Below are positions 1 through 10,885 of a stretch of 64,000 bases of DNA, piece after piece. Position 1 is the stretch's first letter. Each line of letters begins with the position of its first letter. The notes below the pieces were generated by a model. That model was given only the letters and a program-made list of their open reading frames with translations, ran no database searches and was not told where the DNA came from. Source of the DNA: Petrolisthes cinctipes (lineage: Eukaryota > Arthropoda > Malacostraca > Decapoda > Porcellanidae); NCBI GenBank assembly GCA_033782935.1, contig JAWQEG010001342.1:57501-121500 (forward strand). Direction: 5' to 3'. The position numbers were made by a program, and so were the translations under genes.

Positions 1-41
1 ACTTCAAAAGTCCTTCATCTATGGTTTGTACGATGCTTATA

Positions 42-96
<55 letters not shown>

Positions 97-295
97 GAAC
101 CTAAACCCTGTATCTCTGTTCACACCAATCTATTCCATCACATCACAGAAACTTCCCTCAACCTCCATGCATGCAGCCTCCCTCAAGCAAACATATTTTT
201 TGTTCTTCTATCCCTCCTTTCCTCCCCCAGTCCCAATGCAGACTATCTTCTATCCTCCCTCAACTACCATACAAGCCACCCACTCACCCACCCAC
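1..295. other. Alkaline phosphatase intron with CA microsatellite
   Basis: Intron downstream of coding exon 5, starting with donor GTGGGT. It contains a (CA)n tract of about 50 bases at 43-92. No further exon was recognised before the window edge. Confidence 0.7.
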
Positions 296-512
296 CTAGA
301 AGGAACTCTGTGTTGGTTGTGTCCACCTGCCGCAGATCGGACATGGTTCTGGCGACGGCCCAATTGACTCCTTCTGCTTTCTTCTGCTGTTTCCACACCT
401 CCACCAGGTCCTGTCCGTCCTCTCTGTCGCAGCCCCACTTTTCGTCGAAAGGGTCGAACTCGGTCTCAGTGGCGTTGGGGACGAAGTAATGGTACCCGCC
501 GCCCATCACAAC
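296..512 (-). CDS. Alkaline phosphatase, coding exon 5 (last in window)
   Basis: Phosphomonoesterase of the metazoan alkaline phosphatase family (Zn2/Mg metalloenzyme, usually secreted or GPI-anchored). This exon gives 72 codons (residues about 270-341 of the joined protein), starting VVMGGGYHYF and ending NTEFLL. These match the conserved 'D/VxMGGG' strand and the 'DYLLG' segment of the family. The acceptor is CTTCAG before 512 and the donor GTGGGT follows 296. Entry is in phase 0 and one base is left over at the end. The rest of the enzyme, including the second and third metal-ligand histidine regions and the C-terminal signal, must lie left of position 1; bases 1-295 are intron. A family-typical length of roughly 500-550 residues is known for this enzyme, so about a third is missing from view. 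Family assignment is very secure. Confidence 0.93.
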
Positions 513-837
513 CTGAAGGAGGGAAAATTAATATATATACTGCATTTTATATTCTCCTTACAACCTGAAGGGGAGGGATAACACAGATATAATGCAATCT
601 TATCTTTATATTGGCTCTGCAATTTATTGCTATTTTTTTCGGTATATAGTTCTAATGCATGTGTCACCCTTTGATCCGCTACACATTGCAAGGCTGGTGT
701 AGTGTAGTTATTGTCATGTTCTGACACATGAGGTGAGACAAGTTATGTTGTAACACTGATTTGTGAAGGTAAAACTGGCTACCTTTTAATTACACAGGTT
801 TATCATACAGAGAGAGAGAGAGACAAGAACGCTACCC

Positions 838-993
838 TTAAGGGACCCTGTGATGTAGTCAGAAAATTGGAGGTTAGCGAATCCTTCAAACATTGCCACG
901 AAACACCACCTACATTGAAGGAGCTTGTTACGTGGCATAGTTCGGAGGAATCAGAAACCACCAGGTCTCATATACGATCACAGGGTCCCTTAA
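838..993. mobile_element. TTAAGGG palindromic MITE, subtype 1, full length
   Basis: 156 bases with TTAA at both ends and inverted termini TTAAGGGACCCTGTGAT / ATCACAGGGTCCCTTAA. Internal inverted segments include AATTGGAGGTTA and CACGAAACAC facing TTACGTGGCA and GGAGGAATCAG. It lies in the alkaline phosphatase intron between exons 4 and 5. Confidence 0.85.
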
Positions 994-1023
994 TTAACAG
1001 AAACAAAACACACAGTTCCTCAC

Positions 1024-1199
1024 ATTGATGGACTTGCCGGGCTCCTCCTTGACCAACTGACTAGCGATATCAAGCACGTGGCTACACCTGGTCTTGTCCT
1101 CCTCCGGGATGTGACAGTCGCTCTCCCAGTCCCGGTCAGCCACGTGGGCGTAGGTGGCGGCGGGGGTGGCGTGGGTCACTCGTGTTGACGTCACCACAC
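1024..1199 (-). CDS. Alkaline phosphatase, coding exon 4
   Basis: Fifty-eight full codons (residues about 212-269) plus a shared Gly codon with the previous exon. It carries [11 protein letters not shown], the segment whose His and Thr/Ser next to the Mg site are conserved in the family, followed by YAHVADRDW. The Arg of ADRDW corresponds to the phosphate-binding arginine of alkaline phosphatases. The acceptor is CCCCAG before 1199 and the donor GTGAGG follows 1024. Splicing to the upstream exon restores a GGT codon and the downstream junction falls between codons (SIN/VVMGGG). The protein reads uninterrupted across both junctions. The 703-base intron upstream holds a 31-bp minisatellite and a long CT tract. 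Confidence 0.94.
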
Positions 1200-1279
1200 C
1201 TGGGGTAACGAAACGAAATACTATTATTTATGGGGTCAAGAGTAAAAGTGTTAGTATAAAGCTGAAGCGTCACAATTGT

Positions 1280-1545
1280 CAGATTATTTACCACATCTGT
1301 CATATCTCATTTACCACGTCACCACACCAGTCATATTTACGTCACCACACCTGTCATATTTTCTTTACCACGTCACCACACCTGTCATATTTTATTTACC
1401 ACGTCACCACACCTGTCATATTTTCTTTACCACGTCACCACACCTGTCATATTTTATTTGCCACGTCACTACACCTATCATATTTTATTTACCACGTCAC
1501 CACACCTGTCATATTTTATTTACCAAGTCACCACACCTGTCGCTT
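1280..1545. repeat. 31-bp minisatellite in alkaline phosphatase intron
   Basis: About eight imperfect copies of a unit like CACCACACCTGTCATATTTT followed by ATTTACCACGT. It opens overlapping reading frames on the plus strand that are repeat artefacts. Confidence 0.9.
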
Positions 1546-1761
1546 TCACGGTTTCTTATCACCATAACACTCTTATTCACCATGCTACCACACCTGTTAT
1601 GTTCACAGTTAGATTCCACCACACCTGTCACATTCAGGAGTATATAATCACCTCACCGCTGCCATCATTTGTCTCACCTGTCATCTCTTCTGTTACCTGT
1701 TACTTTATCTATTTGTTGCTATCACTCCTAGTAACTCTCCTCTATCCTATTACCTGCCCTT

Positions 1762-1899
<138 letters not shown>

Positions 1900-1902
1900 T
1901 AC

Positions 1903-2092
1903 CGGTTCTCTTGCCAGCGTCCTGTGCCCACTTGACGATGGAGTGTACTTTATTTTTGTCAGTGACGGTGGTACAGTCTTGGTACCTCACAGAGCCGTCC
2001 ACACCCAGGGTCTTGTAGTTTGTCTTCACCCCTGTCAGGTAGGCCGTGGCGGTACTGGCGCTGTCCGACACTTGTTTGTCCACATTGTACGT
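1903..2092 (-). CDS. Alkaline phosphatase, coding exon 3 (nucleophile serine)
   Basis: Sixty-three codons (residues about 148-210) starting TYNVDKQVSDSASTATAYL. VSDSASTAT fits the alkaline phosphatase active-site pattern [IV]-x-D-S-[GAS]-[GASC]-[GAST]-[GA]-T, and the Ser of D-S is the phosphoryl-accepting nucleophile (about residue 158). The exon ends WAQDAGKRT. The acceptor is AAACAG before 2092 and the donor GTAATG follows 1903. A roughly 130-base pure CT tract (GA on the coding strand) begins about 7 bases inside the intron, unusually close to the donor. The Ser after D-S-A replaces the more usual Gly of D-S-A-G, which is still allowed by the pattern. Confidence 0.95.
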
Positions 2093-2229
2093 CTGTTTTA
2101 AGACACAAAACAACAAGTGATAGGGATGGTAATGGAAAGGTGATGTTGGAAATAGCGTATACCATGATGGGGCGAGAAGGCGTATTAAATCATGGAGTTG
2201 ATGTGTGATTATAATTATACTCTAATATA

Positions 2230-2371
<142 letters not shown>

Positions 2372-2438
2372 TAGACCGGAGCTAGATAGACACAAAAAAG
2401 TAGACAGATATCGGGAGCAAGCAAAAATGTGACCACAC

Positions 2439-2659
2439 CTTGGAGAGTCCTACATGAGGAAAGTTTTCAAAGAAGAGGCTGCCTTCCTCCCCTCCCGCCC
2501 CGTGCTGCTGACCCTTGTATATCCTGGAGGCTGTCAGTGTGGGTATGCTCATGCCGTCACCCAGGAACAGGATCACGTTCTTGGCAATGTTAGTGTTTTG
2601 TTTCACCGAGTTGGCGCGTTCCAGTTCGGCGCGCGCCAAGTCATTCCAGTACTGTTGGT
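2439..2659 (-). CDS. Alkaline phosphatase, coding exon 2 (metal-binding GDG)
   Basis: Seventy-three codons plus two bases finishing an Asp codon begun in exon 1 (residues about 74-147). It reads DQQYWNDLARAEL, then NTNIAKNVILFLGDGMS, LTASRIYKGQ and FPHVGLSK. NVI-x-FLGDGM is the hallmark first strand of alkaline phosphatases; its Asp (about residue 108) coordinates Zn2 and Mg. The acceptor is TATGCAG before 2659 and the donor GTGTGG follows 2439, with the junction to exon 3 in phase 0 (LSK/TYNV). The 346-base intron downstream carries the TA and TG microsatellite at about 2230-2370. The intron upstream begins with an A/T-rich 66-bp-type tandem repeat. Confidence 0.95.
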
Positions 2660-2664
2660 CTGCA

Positions 2665-2925
2665 TAAAAGTAAACAAGAATGTAAATATATAGGAAAATA
2701 AATATATATGATGAATATACAAAGAAATGCATAAAAATATACAAAAAGGTAAATAAATAGGTACAAATATATATGATGAATAAATAAATAAATCCATAAA
2801 AGTATACAAAAAGGTAAATATATAGGAAGATAAACATATATGATGAATAAACATATAAATGCATAAAAGTACACAAAAAGGTAAATATATGGGTCAATAA
2901 ATATATATAATGAATAAAAAATGCA
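2665..2925. repeat. A/T-rich tandem repeat, about 66-bp unit
   Basis: Roughly four degenerate copies containing GATGAATA, ATGCATAAAA and ACAAAAAGGTAAATA in order. It begins next to the acceptor of alkaline phosphatase exon 2. Confidence 0.75.
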
Positions 2926-3137
2926 TAACAAATTTAATTACGGTGTATGTTGTAATGATGAGAGTGTAAATATACTTAATAATACACCAATATTAATGGG
3001 GCTCGTTTTATATCTGGGAAATGAAAGATTACTGATTCCTACAAACTATGCCACAAAACAGATCCCCTATTTACTCATATACTGACTGAAGTGCCTGTAT
3101 CCCCGGAAAATATTTAGGAGGAATCATTATTAATACT

Positions 3138-3212
3138 CTCCGAATCACTATAATTAAATGGCCCCGAATCACTGTAATTAAATGGCCCCGAATCACTGTA
3201 ATTAAATGCCCC
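3138..3212. repeat. 24-bp tandem repeat, three copies
   Basis: Three near-identical copies of CGAATCACTGTAATTAAATG followed by GCCC. Confidence 0.9.
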
Positions 3213-3414
3213 CTTAATTAATTTAACACTTCTCCATGCAGGTGTCGATTTGCACATTAGGGAAATAAATGTCTCAAAGTAAAATTGTGACTCCATCAAA
3301 CATAATAATCTTTTTCTCTTTTATCCTACATCTTATCACACGGTTACTTTTGTCTTTCATTATATTATCTCTTAAAGACAATGGGGTGTGGTCAACACGA
3401 TGATTATAAATATA

Positions 3415-3533
3415 TTAAGGACCCTGTGATCGTGTATGAAAATTGGAGGCTTCTGATTCCACCTGACCATGCCACGAAACAAGCTCCTTCCATATAGGTG
3501 GTGTTTCGTGGCAAAATTTGAAGGAACATGAAG
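3415..3533 (+). mobile_element. TTAAGGG MITE, subtype 1, 3' half missing
   Basis: Starts TTAAGGACCCTGTGATCGTG and runs through the central GTGTTTCGTGGC segment, but the distal quarter and its terminus are replaced by the following minisatellite. Confidence 0.75.
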
Positions 3534-3725
3534 GTAAACAACACACAAGAGGGAACATGAAGGCAAACAACACACACAAGAGGGAACATGAAGGTAAACA
3601 ACACACACGAGAGGGAACATGAAGGCAAACAACACACACAAGAGAGAACATGAAGGTAAATAACACACACGAGGGAACATGAAGGTAAACAACACACACA
3701 AGAGGGAACATGAAGGTAAACAACG
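3525..3725. repeat. 31-bp minisatellite, about six copies
   Basis: Unit GAACATGAAGGTAAACAACA followed by CACACAAGAGG, with minor variants. It begins exactly where the MITE sequence stops. Confidence 0.9.
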
Positions 3726-3799
3726 TAAACAAAGATTAATATTCTGACTCCACATCCCTTTTGTTTTGGTTAGCTAGAAAGTATTTTATATCTCACGGT

Positions 3800-3937
3800 A
3801 TAGTGAAGTATTCAAGAACATTAATGGTGTATACGATGGTGTGGTACCGGTACGACGGATACATAGACAAACAAATGAACCATCGCACCAGTACGACACC
3901 ATCGTAGACACCATGAATCTTCTTGAATATGGCCTAT
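3800..3937. mobile_element. Hairpin MITE with arms of about 55 bp
   Basis: Left arm TATAG..ATTCAAGAACATTAATGG..ACGATGGTGTGGTACCGGTA is matched by the reverse complement of the right arm (ATTCAAGAAGATTCATGG..ACGATGGTGTCGTACTGGTG) at roughly four in five positions. It is unrelated to the TTAAGGG family and has no coding capacity. Confidence 0.7.
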
Positions 3938-4097
3938 ATACTGCATAAAGGACTAAGTGTGTTAAATCTGAATTTTATACTATTTTATAATATTATGCTT
4001 CCAATAAAAACAAATATTACTTAATTAATAATATTGTGGGTTCAACCATAAACACTCAGAGATACAAAGTGTGTGTGTGTGTGTGTGATCTACTGAC

Positions 4098-4317
4098 CTT
4101 CGAGATTATTAGACTTGAAGCGCCTGGCGTAGAAAAGAGGCGGGGCTTTCTTCTCGGAGGGGGCGGCACTGACAGGCGTTGTTGTTGAGAGCATCACCAT
4201 AACAACCACCAACACCACCATCACCAGGGACAACGAGGAGGAGAACGAGGAGGAGGACGAGGAGGAGGAGGAGGAGGACGAGGACGAGGAAGTGTGCTGT
4301 TGTTGTTGTTGTTTCAT
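4098..4317 (-). CDS. Alkaline phosphatase, first coding exon (signal peptide)
   Basis: Seventy-three codons plus one base. The proposed start is the ATG at 4317-4315 (context AAGATGA, purine at -3), giving MKQQQQQHT, then a run of 15 serines, then a hydrophobic stretch (SLSLVMVVLVVVMVML) and a VSAA-type signal peptidase site, followed by mature sequence ARRFKSNNLE. An in-frame ATG lies 69 bases upstream (4386), but ATTACAG between the two ATGs is a plausible 3' splice site, so the upstream ATG is probably intronic. The Q5 and S15 tracts before the hydrophobic core make an abnormally long signal-peptide n-region; cleavage was judged by eye. The donor is GTCAGT at 4097. The gene identity comes from the in-frame join to exon 2. 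Confidence 0.82.
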
Positions 4318-4871
4318 CTTCTCTGTCTCTCTGTTTCTACACGTACTCTGGTTCAATGGAGAAGAGGGGAACTGTAATTTAGGCATTTATATATATATAT
4401 GTGTTTTTTTTTCCTATCTAGCAGAGAAAAATAAGGAAGACGTGAAGGAAGATATGGTACCGAAATGACACCTGATTTTCTACCAGCGAAAATGTTTGAC
4501 TTAATACTAATATAGTTTGGTGACCTTAAGATTCTGAGCAGTTTTCATTCAGTGTCTTGTAGCTTTGAATATTAAAAAAAAGATAAATGCATTTTCTTTC
4601 TACAGCAGAAAAATCAATAACACATATCGATAATTTAGATGAATGTTTTTCCATAATTATTGCAGAAAAAAAAAAGAATTCACATACAACGATGGAACTA
4701 CATACTTATAACCTGCTTGACCTAGGATACTTATAACTTATACAATAACTATTTTGACCCGCAAGACACCTACGTCAAACCACAAACAAGTACGAGTGTT
4801 TAATTTGTAAGATTTATGTTGTCTGCTATAAAATATCTCTCATTATAATATACCCGTCAAGTGTCGTCCTG

Positions 4872-4872
<1 letters not shown>

Positions 4873-4963
<91 letters not shown>
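4873..4963. repeat. (CA)n microsatellite, about 90 bp
   Basis: Uninterrupted CA dinucleotides. Confidence 0.98.
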
Positions 4964-4965
<2 letters not shown>

Positions 4966-5534
4966 AGCATCTTTACATAACTTTACATAACTTTAATCAG
5001 TGGGTGATTATGTACATACAACTCCTATCCCGAGGGTCAAACCTGTACACAGATGATGATAATAGTGGGTCAGTCTTACACCTCAAGTGGCCGATAGCAG
5101 CTAGTGATTACAGACTGATTGTGATAATTGCAGACACAATCAGGAAGGGGGAAGTAAATTATTAAATATATATTTCTTAAGGCTTAGGGATCGTATATAC
5201 AGTGTTGGTTAAGTAAACACAGCTGTACACAAATGAATACTGGAATGCATGCGCTAATTGTACCTAAAATCATAATACTTAGAAGGGAACTGATGCGTTT
5301 TTGCCAGGATTTAAAAATATATATAAACAACGCACCAAAATAGTAATATATATATATATTTTTTTTAAGCAGGTTAGAAGGCGAGGATTTTGTCAAACTG
5401 TGGCAGTAAACAGATACGAGTAGGGGAATCTGTTTTGCTGCACAGATTGGAGGAAATAGAAGCTCTCACCCGGCCGCACCTCGCAAACCATCATGCACAT
5501 TACCCTGTTAATACACTCTTTGTTTTTCAATTAT

Positions 5535-5703
5535 TTAAGGGGAAAATCTCGTGTTGGTGAATTGGAGAGCAACGTATGCCTTCACATTATGCCAGAAAAC
5601 AGACGACCTCAATGTTATTAATAAGGAATCAGTTTCGTGGCATAGTTTGGAGGATATAGTACCCCTCCAATTTATACCGTCAAGAGAAAAATAATCCCCT
5701 TAA
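5535..5703. mobile_element. TTAAGGG MITE, subtype 2, full length
   Basis: 169 bases, TTAAGGGG at the left and CCCCTTAA at the right, with GTGTTGGTGAATTGGAG facing CTCCAATTTATACC and a CAGTTTCGTGGCATAGTTTG centre. Confidence 0.85.
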
Positions 5704-5883
5704 GGCTGGGTTCATACATGTGTTACACGAAGAGTCATTCACGCCTTCAACACGGTGATAATGTTAGCCGATATTACTATTGTTATTATTATTATTGTGA
5801 GTCACTGGGAAATCTGGGGTCTGTCTGTGTTGGAGTCTTTATCGTATATACTTGAAGCGTAATCAAGGTCTTTTTCGCATCAT

Positions 5884-6061
5884 GTAAGGGGGTAGTGCGG
5901 CGGTGTTGGTAAATCTGCATGGAGCACGAGTCGATTCCTCCAAACTATTCCAAGCAACAGGCCACCGTTATTATAGTTAATCTGGTCCTGTGTTTTCTGG
6001 TGTACAGTGGAGGAATCAAGGTGCTCTAACTAATGTAACCAAAAGAATAGCATTCCCTTAA
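5884..6061. mobile_element. TTAAGGG MITE, subtype 2
   Basis: GTAAGGGGG left end (TTAA mutated), CCCTTAA right end, with GATTCCTCCAAACTATTCCA facing TGGAGGAATCAAGG. Confidence 0.75.
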
Positions 6062-6149
6062 CGGGTGATAATGATGACAGCTGTGAAGTGGAAGCAACTG
6101 GGACCTTATCTATAAATGATTAAGGGGTGTCATCATCTGTTGTGGTGCT

Positions 6150-6310
6150 TTAAGGAGGAAATTCGGTGTTGGTAAATTTGGAGCAACTGAATCCTCCAAA
6201 CTATTCCAAGCAAAAGAACACCATTATTTTTGCTCATCTGGTCTTGTTTCCTGGCATACTTTAGAGGAATCAAGACACTCTAATGTACCAAAAAAGAATT
6301 ACCACCTTAA
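6150..6310. mobile_element. TTAAGGG MITE, subtype 2, full length
   Basis: TTAAGGAGG at the left, CCACCTTAA at the right; it shares most internal sequence with the copy at 17650-17809. Confidence 0.8.
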
Positions 6311-6482
6311 TAAGGGTTTTGGCGCCATTACGGTTCCAGCCACTCCACTCCCTTTCAATTCTTCATCTGTCCCTCCTTTTCTTTTATCTCCATTTTGCTT
6401 GCAGTTCCACCTCTCTGTTTCGTTCTCCCTCCTCCTACAGGGTCTGCCAGGCCATAGGGGGGGTCTACTTTCATCCTCAATA
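6311..6482 (-). repeat. Dispersed GGCGCC repeat, copy 1
   Basis: Contains GGGTTTTGGCGCC, CCACTCC..CTTTCAATT and CACCTCTCTG in the same order as copies at 7465-7660, 39137-39325 (opposite strand) and about 51600-51735. Confidence 0.6.
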
Positions 6483-6489
6483 ATTCTGC

Positions 6490-6783
6490 TGTGGTGGGAA
6501 ATAGGGAGCTACTGATTCCACCAAACTATGCCACGAAACAGACGTCCCAGGTGTTACTAATACATGTATAAGGGATTTGTTTCATGGCATAGTTTGGAAG
6601 AAATCAGTATAGGCCCCTAAATTGACCACAAGCAATTCTAATTTTCACCAAGTCTTAAGGGGAATAATACAATATTGGAATACTGGATAAAAAAAAAAAA
6701 AAAGGTAGCTAGTTGTTTGAAATAGTTTAGACTTTAGAGGAATCAGTTACTTCATATTTACCAACACTGTACTGTCCCCTTAA
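6490..6783. mobile_element. Two abutting degraded TTAAGGG MITEs
   Basis: First copy about 6490-6658 with ACTGATTCCACCAAACTATG facing CATAGTTTGGAAGAAATCAG; second 6655-6783 with TTAAGGGG and CCCCTTAA ends, sharing the TTAA between them. Confidence 0.7.
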
Positions 6784-6917
6784 TCAACCCAATACGTAAC
6801 TCACTAATCATTTCTCCCTAATCTGCTTATCAATATTCTCCAACCCTTGAAGGATCGAGGGTTACTTATCTATATATGAACGGCGCGGGTTTGCCCCATC
6901 TTAAAAAACATAGGAGC

Positions 6918-6950
<33 letters not shown>

Positions 6951-7384
6951 AGCAGCAAGGTGTTTACAAATAAATCGCTGATGACGACGCTTGTAATTTC
7001 CAACGAGACTAACACCTGAAAAGTTTTCTTATCGAACGGAAACACTAATGATCGTGAACGACTTATTTTTTATTTCAATTTCCACACAGACATCGAATTA
7101 CATCATTACATCACACAACAACAACTAACACCACACGATTTAAAGTGTCACCAGAATATCCCGTGTATGTTTTTCAAGGATCGATGATGATGTGGAGAAA
7201 TTGATTATACGTTCGCCATTTTGATACTTATACATTACACAACATATAACGCTGTTTCTGTTGACTGCAAGCTTAGACAGTGTAATGTAGTGAAGCAAGG
7301 TCGGTTTGTTTTGGAATACATAAGTGAACTATGTATGCTGACATCCACGGTACTGAATAACGCTGTATAGAATGCACTGTAATC

Positions 7385-7660
7385 GTTAAAGGGAAATGTT
7401 TCTTCATGGCGAGTTGGAGGCCTGTTGATTCCTCCAAACTGTGTCCCCGTAGAGGGTTATTGCCTGTAGTGATGTGGGCAAAACTTTAAGGGTTTTGGCG
7501 CCCTTTCGGTCCCAACCACTCCCTTTCAGTTTTTCAACTATCTCTCTTTTCTTTCTATTTCCTTCCTGCATGCTGTCTCACCTCTCTATCGCCTTCTCCT
7601 GGCGCTATATGACATTGCTGTTGCGGCACCTAATATTAATCAGAAACAAACTAAAGTAGG
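7385..7660 (-). repeat. MITE fragment followed by dispersed GGCGCC repeat, copy 2
   Basis: About 7385-7460 is a TTAAGGG-MITE half (TTGGAGGCCTGTTGATTCCT). About 7465-7660 is the best-preserved plus-strand-visible copy of the second repeat, from GATGTGGGCAAAACTTTAAG to GCTGTTGCGGCACCTAATA. Confidence 0.65.
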
Positions 7661-7912
7661 CTACCTCATTATACGAGTGAGTATCTGTTTTGTTGCTACA
7701 CAGTTTGAAGGAATCAGTATAGTGTTCCACCATACAGGGAACAAACTATAGTACCTCAATATAGTGTACAAGCCAAGATCTGCTTTGTTATTGAACAGTT
7801 TGGAGGAATCATTATTACTCTCCAATGGACCACAAAGTATAAATATGATATCCTTTGAGAGGCGGGTGTCATATTCGTGAACTCTATACGAGTATATGTC
7901 AGTGCTTGATTT

Positions 7913-7974
7913 GGTTAGGTTAGGTCCAGTTTAGGTTAGGTTAGATTAGGTTAGGTCAGTTTAAGTTAGGTTAA
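7913..7974. repeat. Degenerate TTAGG (telomere-type) array
   Basis: About 60 bases made mostly of GGTTA/TTAGG units with a few substitutions, e.g. GGTTAGGTTAGGT and TTTAGGTTAGGTTAGATTAGG. The arthropod telomere repeat is TTAGG, so this is an interstitial short array. Confidence 0.8.
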
Positions 7975-9063
7975 TTTCTGGTAAAATAAGCTGGGAAAGA
8001 GAATGAAACTATTTCAAAGATTATCCCATGGTTGGTTTTATCGTTATAACCCAAACGTTATTCTCCTTCCAACCACCCTAATTTTGGCCCAGCAGTAAGC
8101 GGTGATGCCACGTAGCCCGCCAGACTTCACGAAAATGCAGGCGGGTGCATGTGTGGAGTTTGTGTTTGTATTACTATTGTTTTCTTGTGTACTGTTGGTG
8201 CAATAACCCCTTGGAAATGACCTGTTAATATTTTTACTATTGTTGTTGTCGTTCTTGTAGTTGTAGTCCCTTGGAAATGAGTTTTTGTTGTTGTTGTTGT
8301 TGTTTGTGGTGGTGCATTTGTCGTCACAGCCCCTGAAAGTTTTGTTGTTGTTATTTTTGTGTTGTTATTGTAGTAGTGGCTATTGATGTTGTCTCGTTAA
8401 CATAGCTGTAGCTTCTTTACATTATTATTGATGTTGATATTGTTGTGATGTTGGTTTGCTAGTGTTGTTGTTGTTGTCGTCAAGTTGTAACCTCTTGAAA
8501 GTGTTTTTGTTGTTACTACTATTGCTATTGATATCCCTGGAAGTGGTGGATTTGTAACTTCTGTTGTTGTCGTTGTTGTTGTTGTTGTGTTGAGGATGCG
8601 TGAAGGCGGTGCTCTGATTATAAACCAACTTATAATTATAAACCCAGCAATTGACCTGATTTTAAGGGGGTCAACTGTAAAGCTGTGTAGACGATTTAAG
8701 GAACAGTTTTGTGCAGGTGTAGTATGAAAAAATCTTTAACTTTTTTATTTCTCACGCTAAAATTGATCTTAACACTCAAATGAACGGCTATTTCTGACTA
8801 TTTCTGCATTTCGCTCTGATACATAACAATAATTAATATCTTCAGCAAGGAAAGCACAAATGACAAGTAAATACTAATATGTACGGTATCACAAGTCAAG
8901 CTACGAACAACTTATACTGACGACGTACGTATATAGTATACCGTGACTAGTACTAGACAGCTTAATGGGTCACGTGAACGTTTCTCTCTCACAAGGTCCC
9001 TCCCAGACACTCGCAAGCATCTTATACATGTCTACTATACAATTCTTCCTAAAACTTCCAAAC

Positions 9064-9106
<43 letters not shown>

Positions 9107-10019
9107 CTGACGATACATTATTAAACAGCCAACTATACAATACGTCAATAGTTGGAGTATACAGTTTGCATGTAATCCTTTTCCTACTGGTTATCATCAT
9201 TTGTAAATCACGAATGAGAGTCTATAACAGTGTCAGACAGAGGCCAGCCAGCCAGCCAGGCATTGTCAACACATACGCGTATTCACTAGGAACATTTCTA
9301 TTGTAACTCAGGGCTATTCTACCTTTATATAACCTATAGAGGGGCTGGCTAGGCGGAATGAGGGGACGGATGTTTACAATGTCGTATATGTATGTATGTA
9401 TTGTACCTGCCAGGGAGTCATGCTAAGTGTTACGTAACATTAATTAAGAAAATCACCATAAGTATAAAAAGAAATGTAGGAAAAAGTTCTAAAACACTTG
9501 CCTGTCTTATTTTAATGATATTGAAATACTCGCCTATCCAAGCACACACACGCAAGGCTATTAATAGTAGGCTACCGCAACACATGCTCAATAATACACA
9601 CACTCTTTATACACTACATCTGTCAGTTATTCTAGATTTTTTAAGATCAAGTCGGCGTGTATAGTACAGCAACATGCCTGTGTGTATAATATGTATGTGT
9701 GAATAAATGTATGAAGTGACCTATAGAAAAGTATTGTGGTTTTGTCCAAAGATGAGAATTATATAACTCGTGAAACATTAAGAAAGCCCTATGATACACG
9801 ACAAAATAATTTTAGCTCTAACCATTTGTCTTGTCGACTTTTATTGTTCTCATTTTTCAAGACACAACTTTTGGCGGTCACTGTACATACTATATACTTT
9901 ACTCAGCTTCACATATTCAACATATTTTGGTATCATTTAAATCTCAGCTTAACCACAAGTGTGCGAAATTGACCACTCTGACTACACAGGTGCATAATAT
10001 TATACATCAAGGACGGGAC

Positions 10020-10076
<57 letters not shown>

Positions 10077-10697
10077 AATGGATATGGTTAGAGGATAGTG
10101 TTAAATCTATTCAATGGAAAGATTCTCAGTTAATGAACAAAGGGAAGCTGTCAAACGTACATATGAGTCATCCCAATGTAGACGATAATTATTGTCCAAG
10201 ACAAGTGTGAACTGTTTTTATATCTACGAAGATCGCGTATTGTATTTAAGAATCCTCATAAAATGGCTGAAGTGTGTCTTGTATTTTTCAATGACAAAAT
10301 CATATATTAATGTTACGATGTTACCCCAGGAATGCTCTTTGCAATCAACACTCGCTGACACATTCTTTAAAGCTGATGCCTTGTACAGTATAGAAAAAAA
10401 TGGACTAACGCCAAGTGATCTAAAATGTCACGTGAATACCAGCCTTCCATATACTGATAATGAGGGTAGTATACTTTTGGTACATTAGAGCGCCTTGATT
10501 CCTCTAAAGTTTGTCATAAAACAGGACCAGATTAACAACTATAATGGTGACCTGAATTTTGCTGGGAATAGTACAGCAAATCTTTCGTACACAGTAAATC
10601 TTTAGTGCACAGAGCATTCCAATTTTATCCACAGAAACTTTATACTGACGAATGTTAAGGTAGATTCTCGCCACATTGTGTCAGTCTTCTGTACGCT

Positions 10698-10885
10698 TTA
10701 AGGGGGTCGTCTCATGTTAGTGAAAATGTTAATATATTTGGAAGGCTACTGATTCCTCCCACCTATACTACAAAACAGATTCCCACGCGTTTTATTATTC
10801 TTGAGGTACTAGAGTGTTTTGTGGCATATAGTATGTGGAAATAAGTAGTCCTTCTATAATTGCCCATAGCAGATGACCCTCTTTA
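10698..10885. mobile_element. TTAAGGG MITE, degraded full-length copy
   Basis: TTAAGGGGG at the left, CTCTTTAA at the right, with GGCTACTGATTCCTCCCACC inside. An O-type half copy lies just upstream (about 10470-10555). Confidence 0.7.

Noticed and set aside
2454..2693. Plus-strand frame opposite alkaline phosphatase exon 2
   Set aside because: Antisense shadow of a well-supported exon.
7474..7659. Similar short proteins at 6283, 7474 and 39301 (VLAP.. start)
   Set aside because: They are translations of a dispersed non-coding repeat on either strand, not a gene family.
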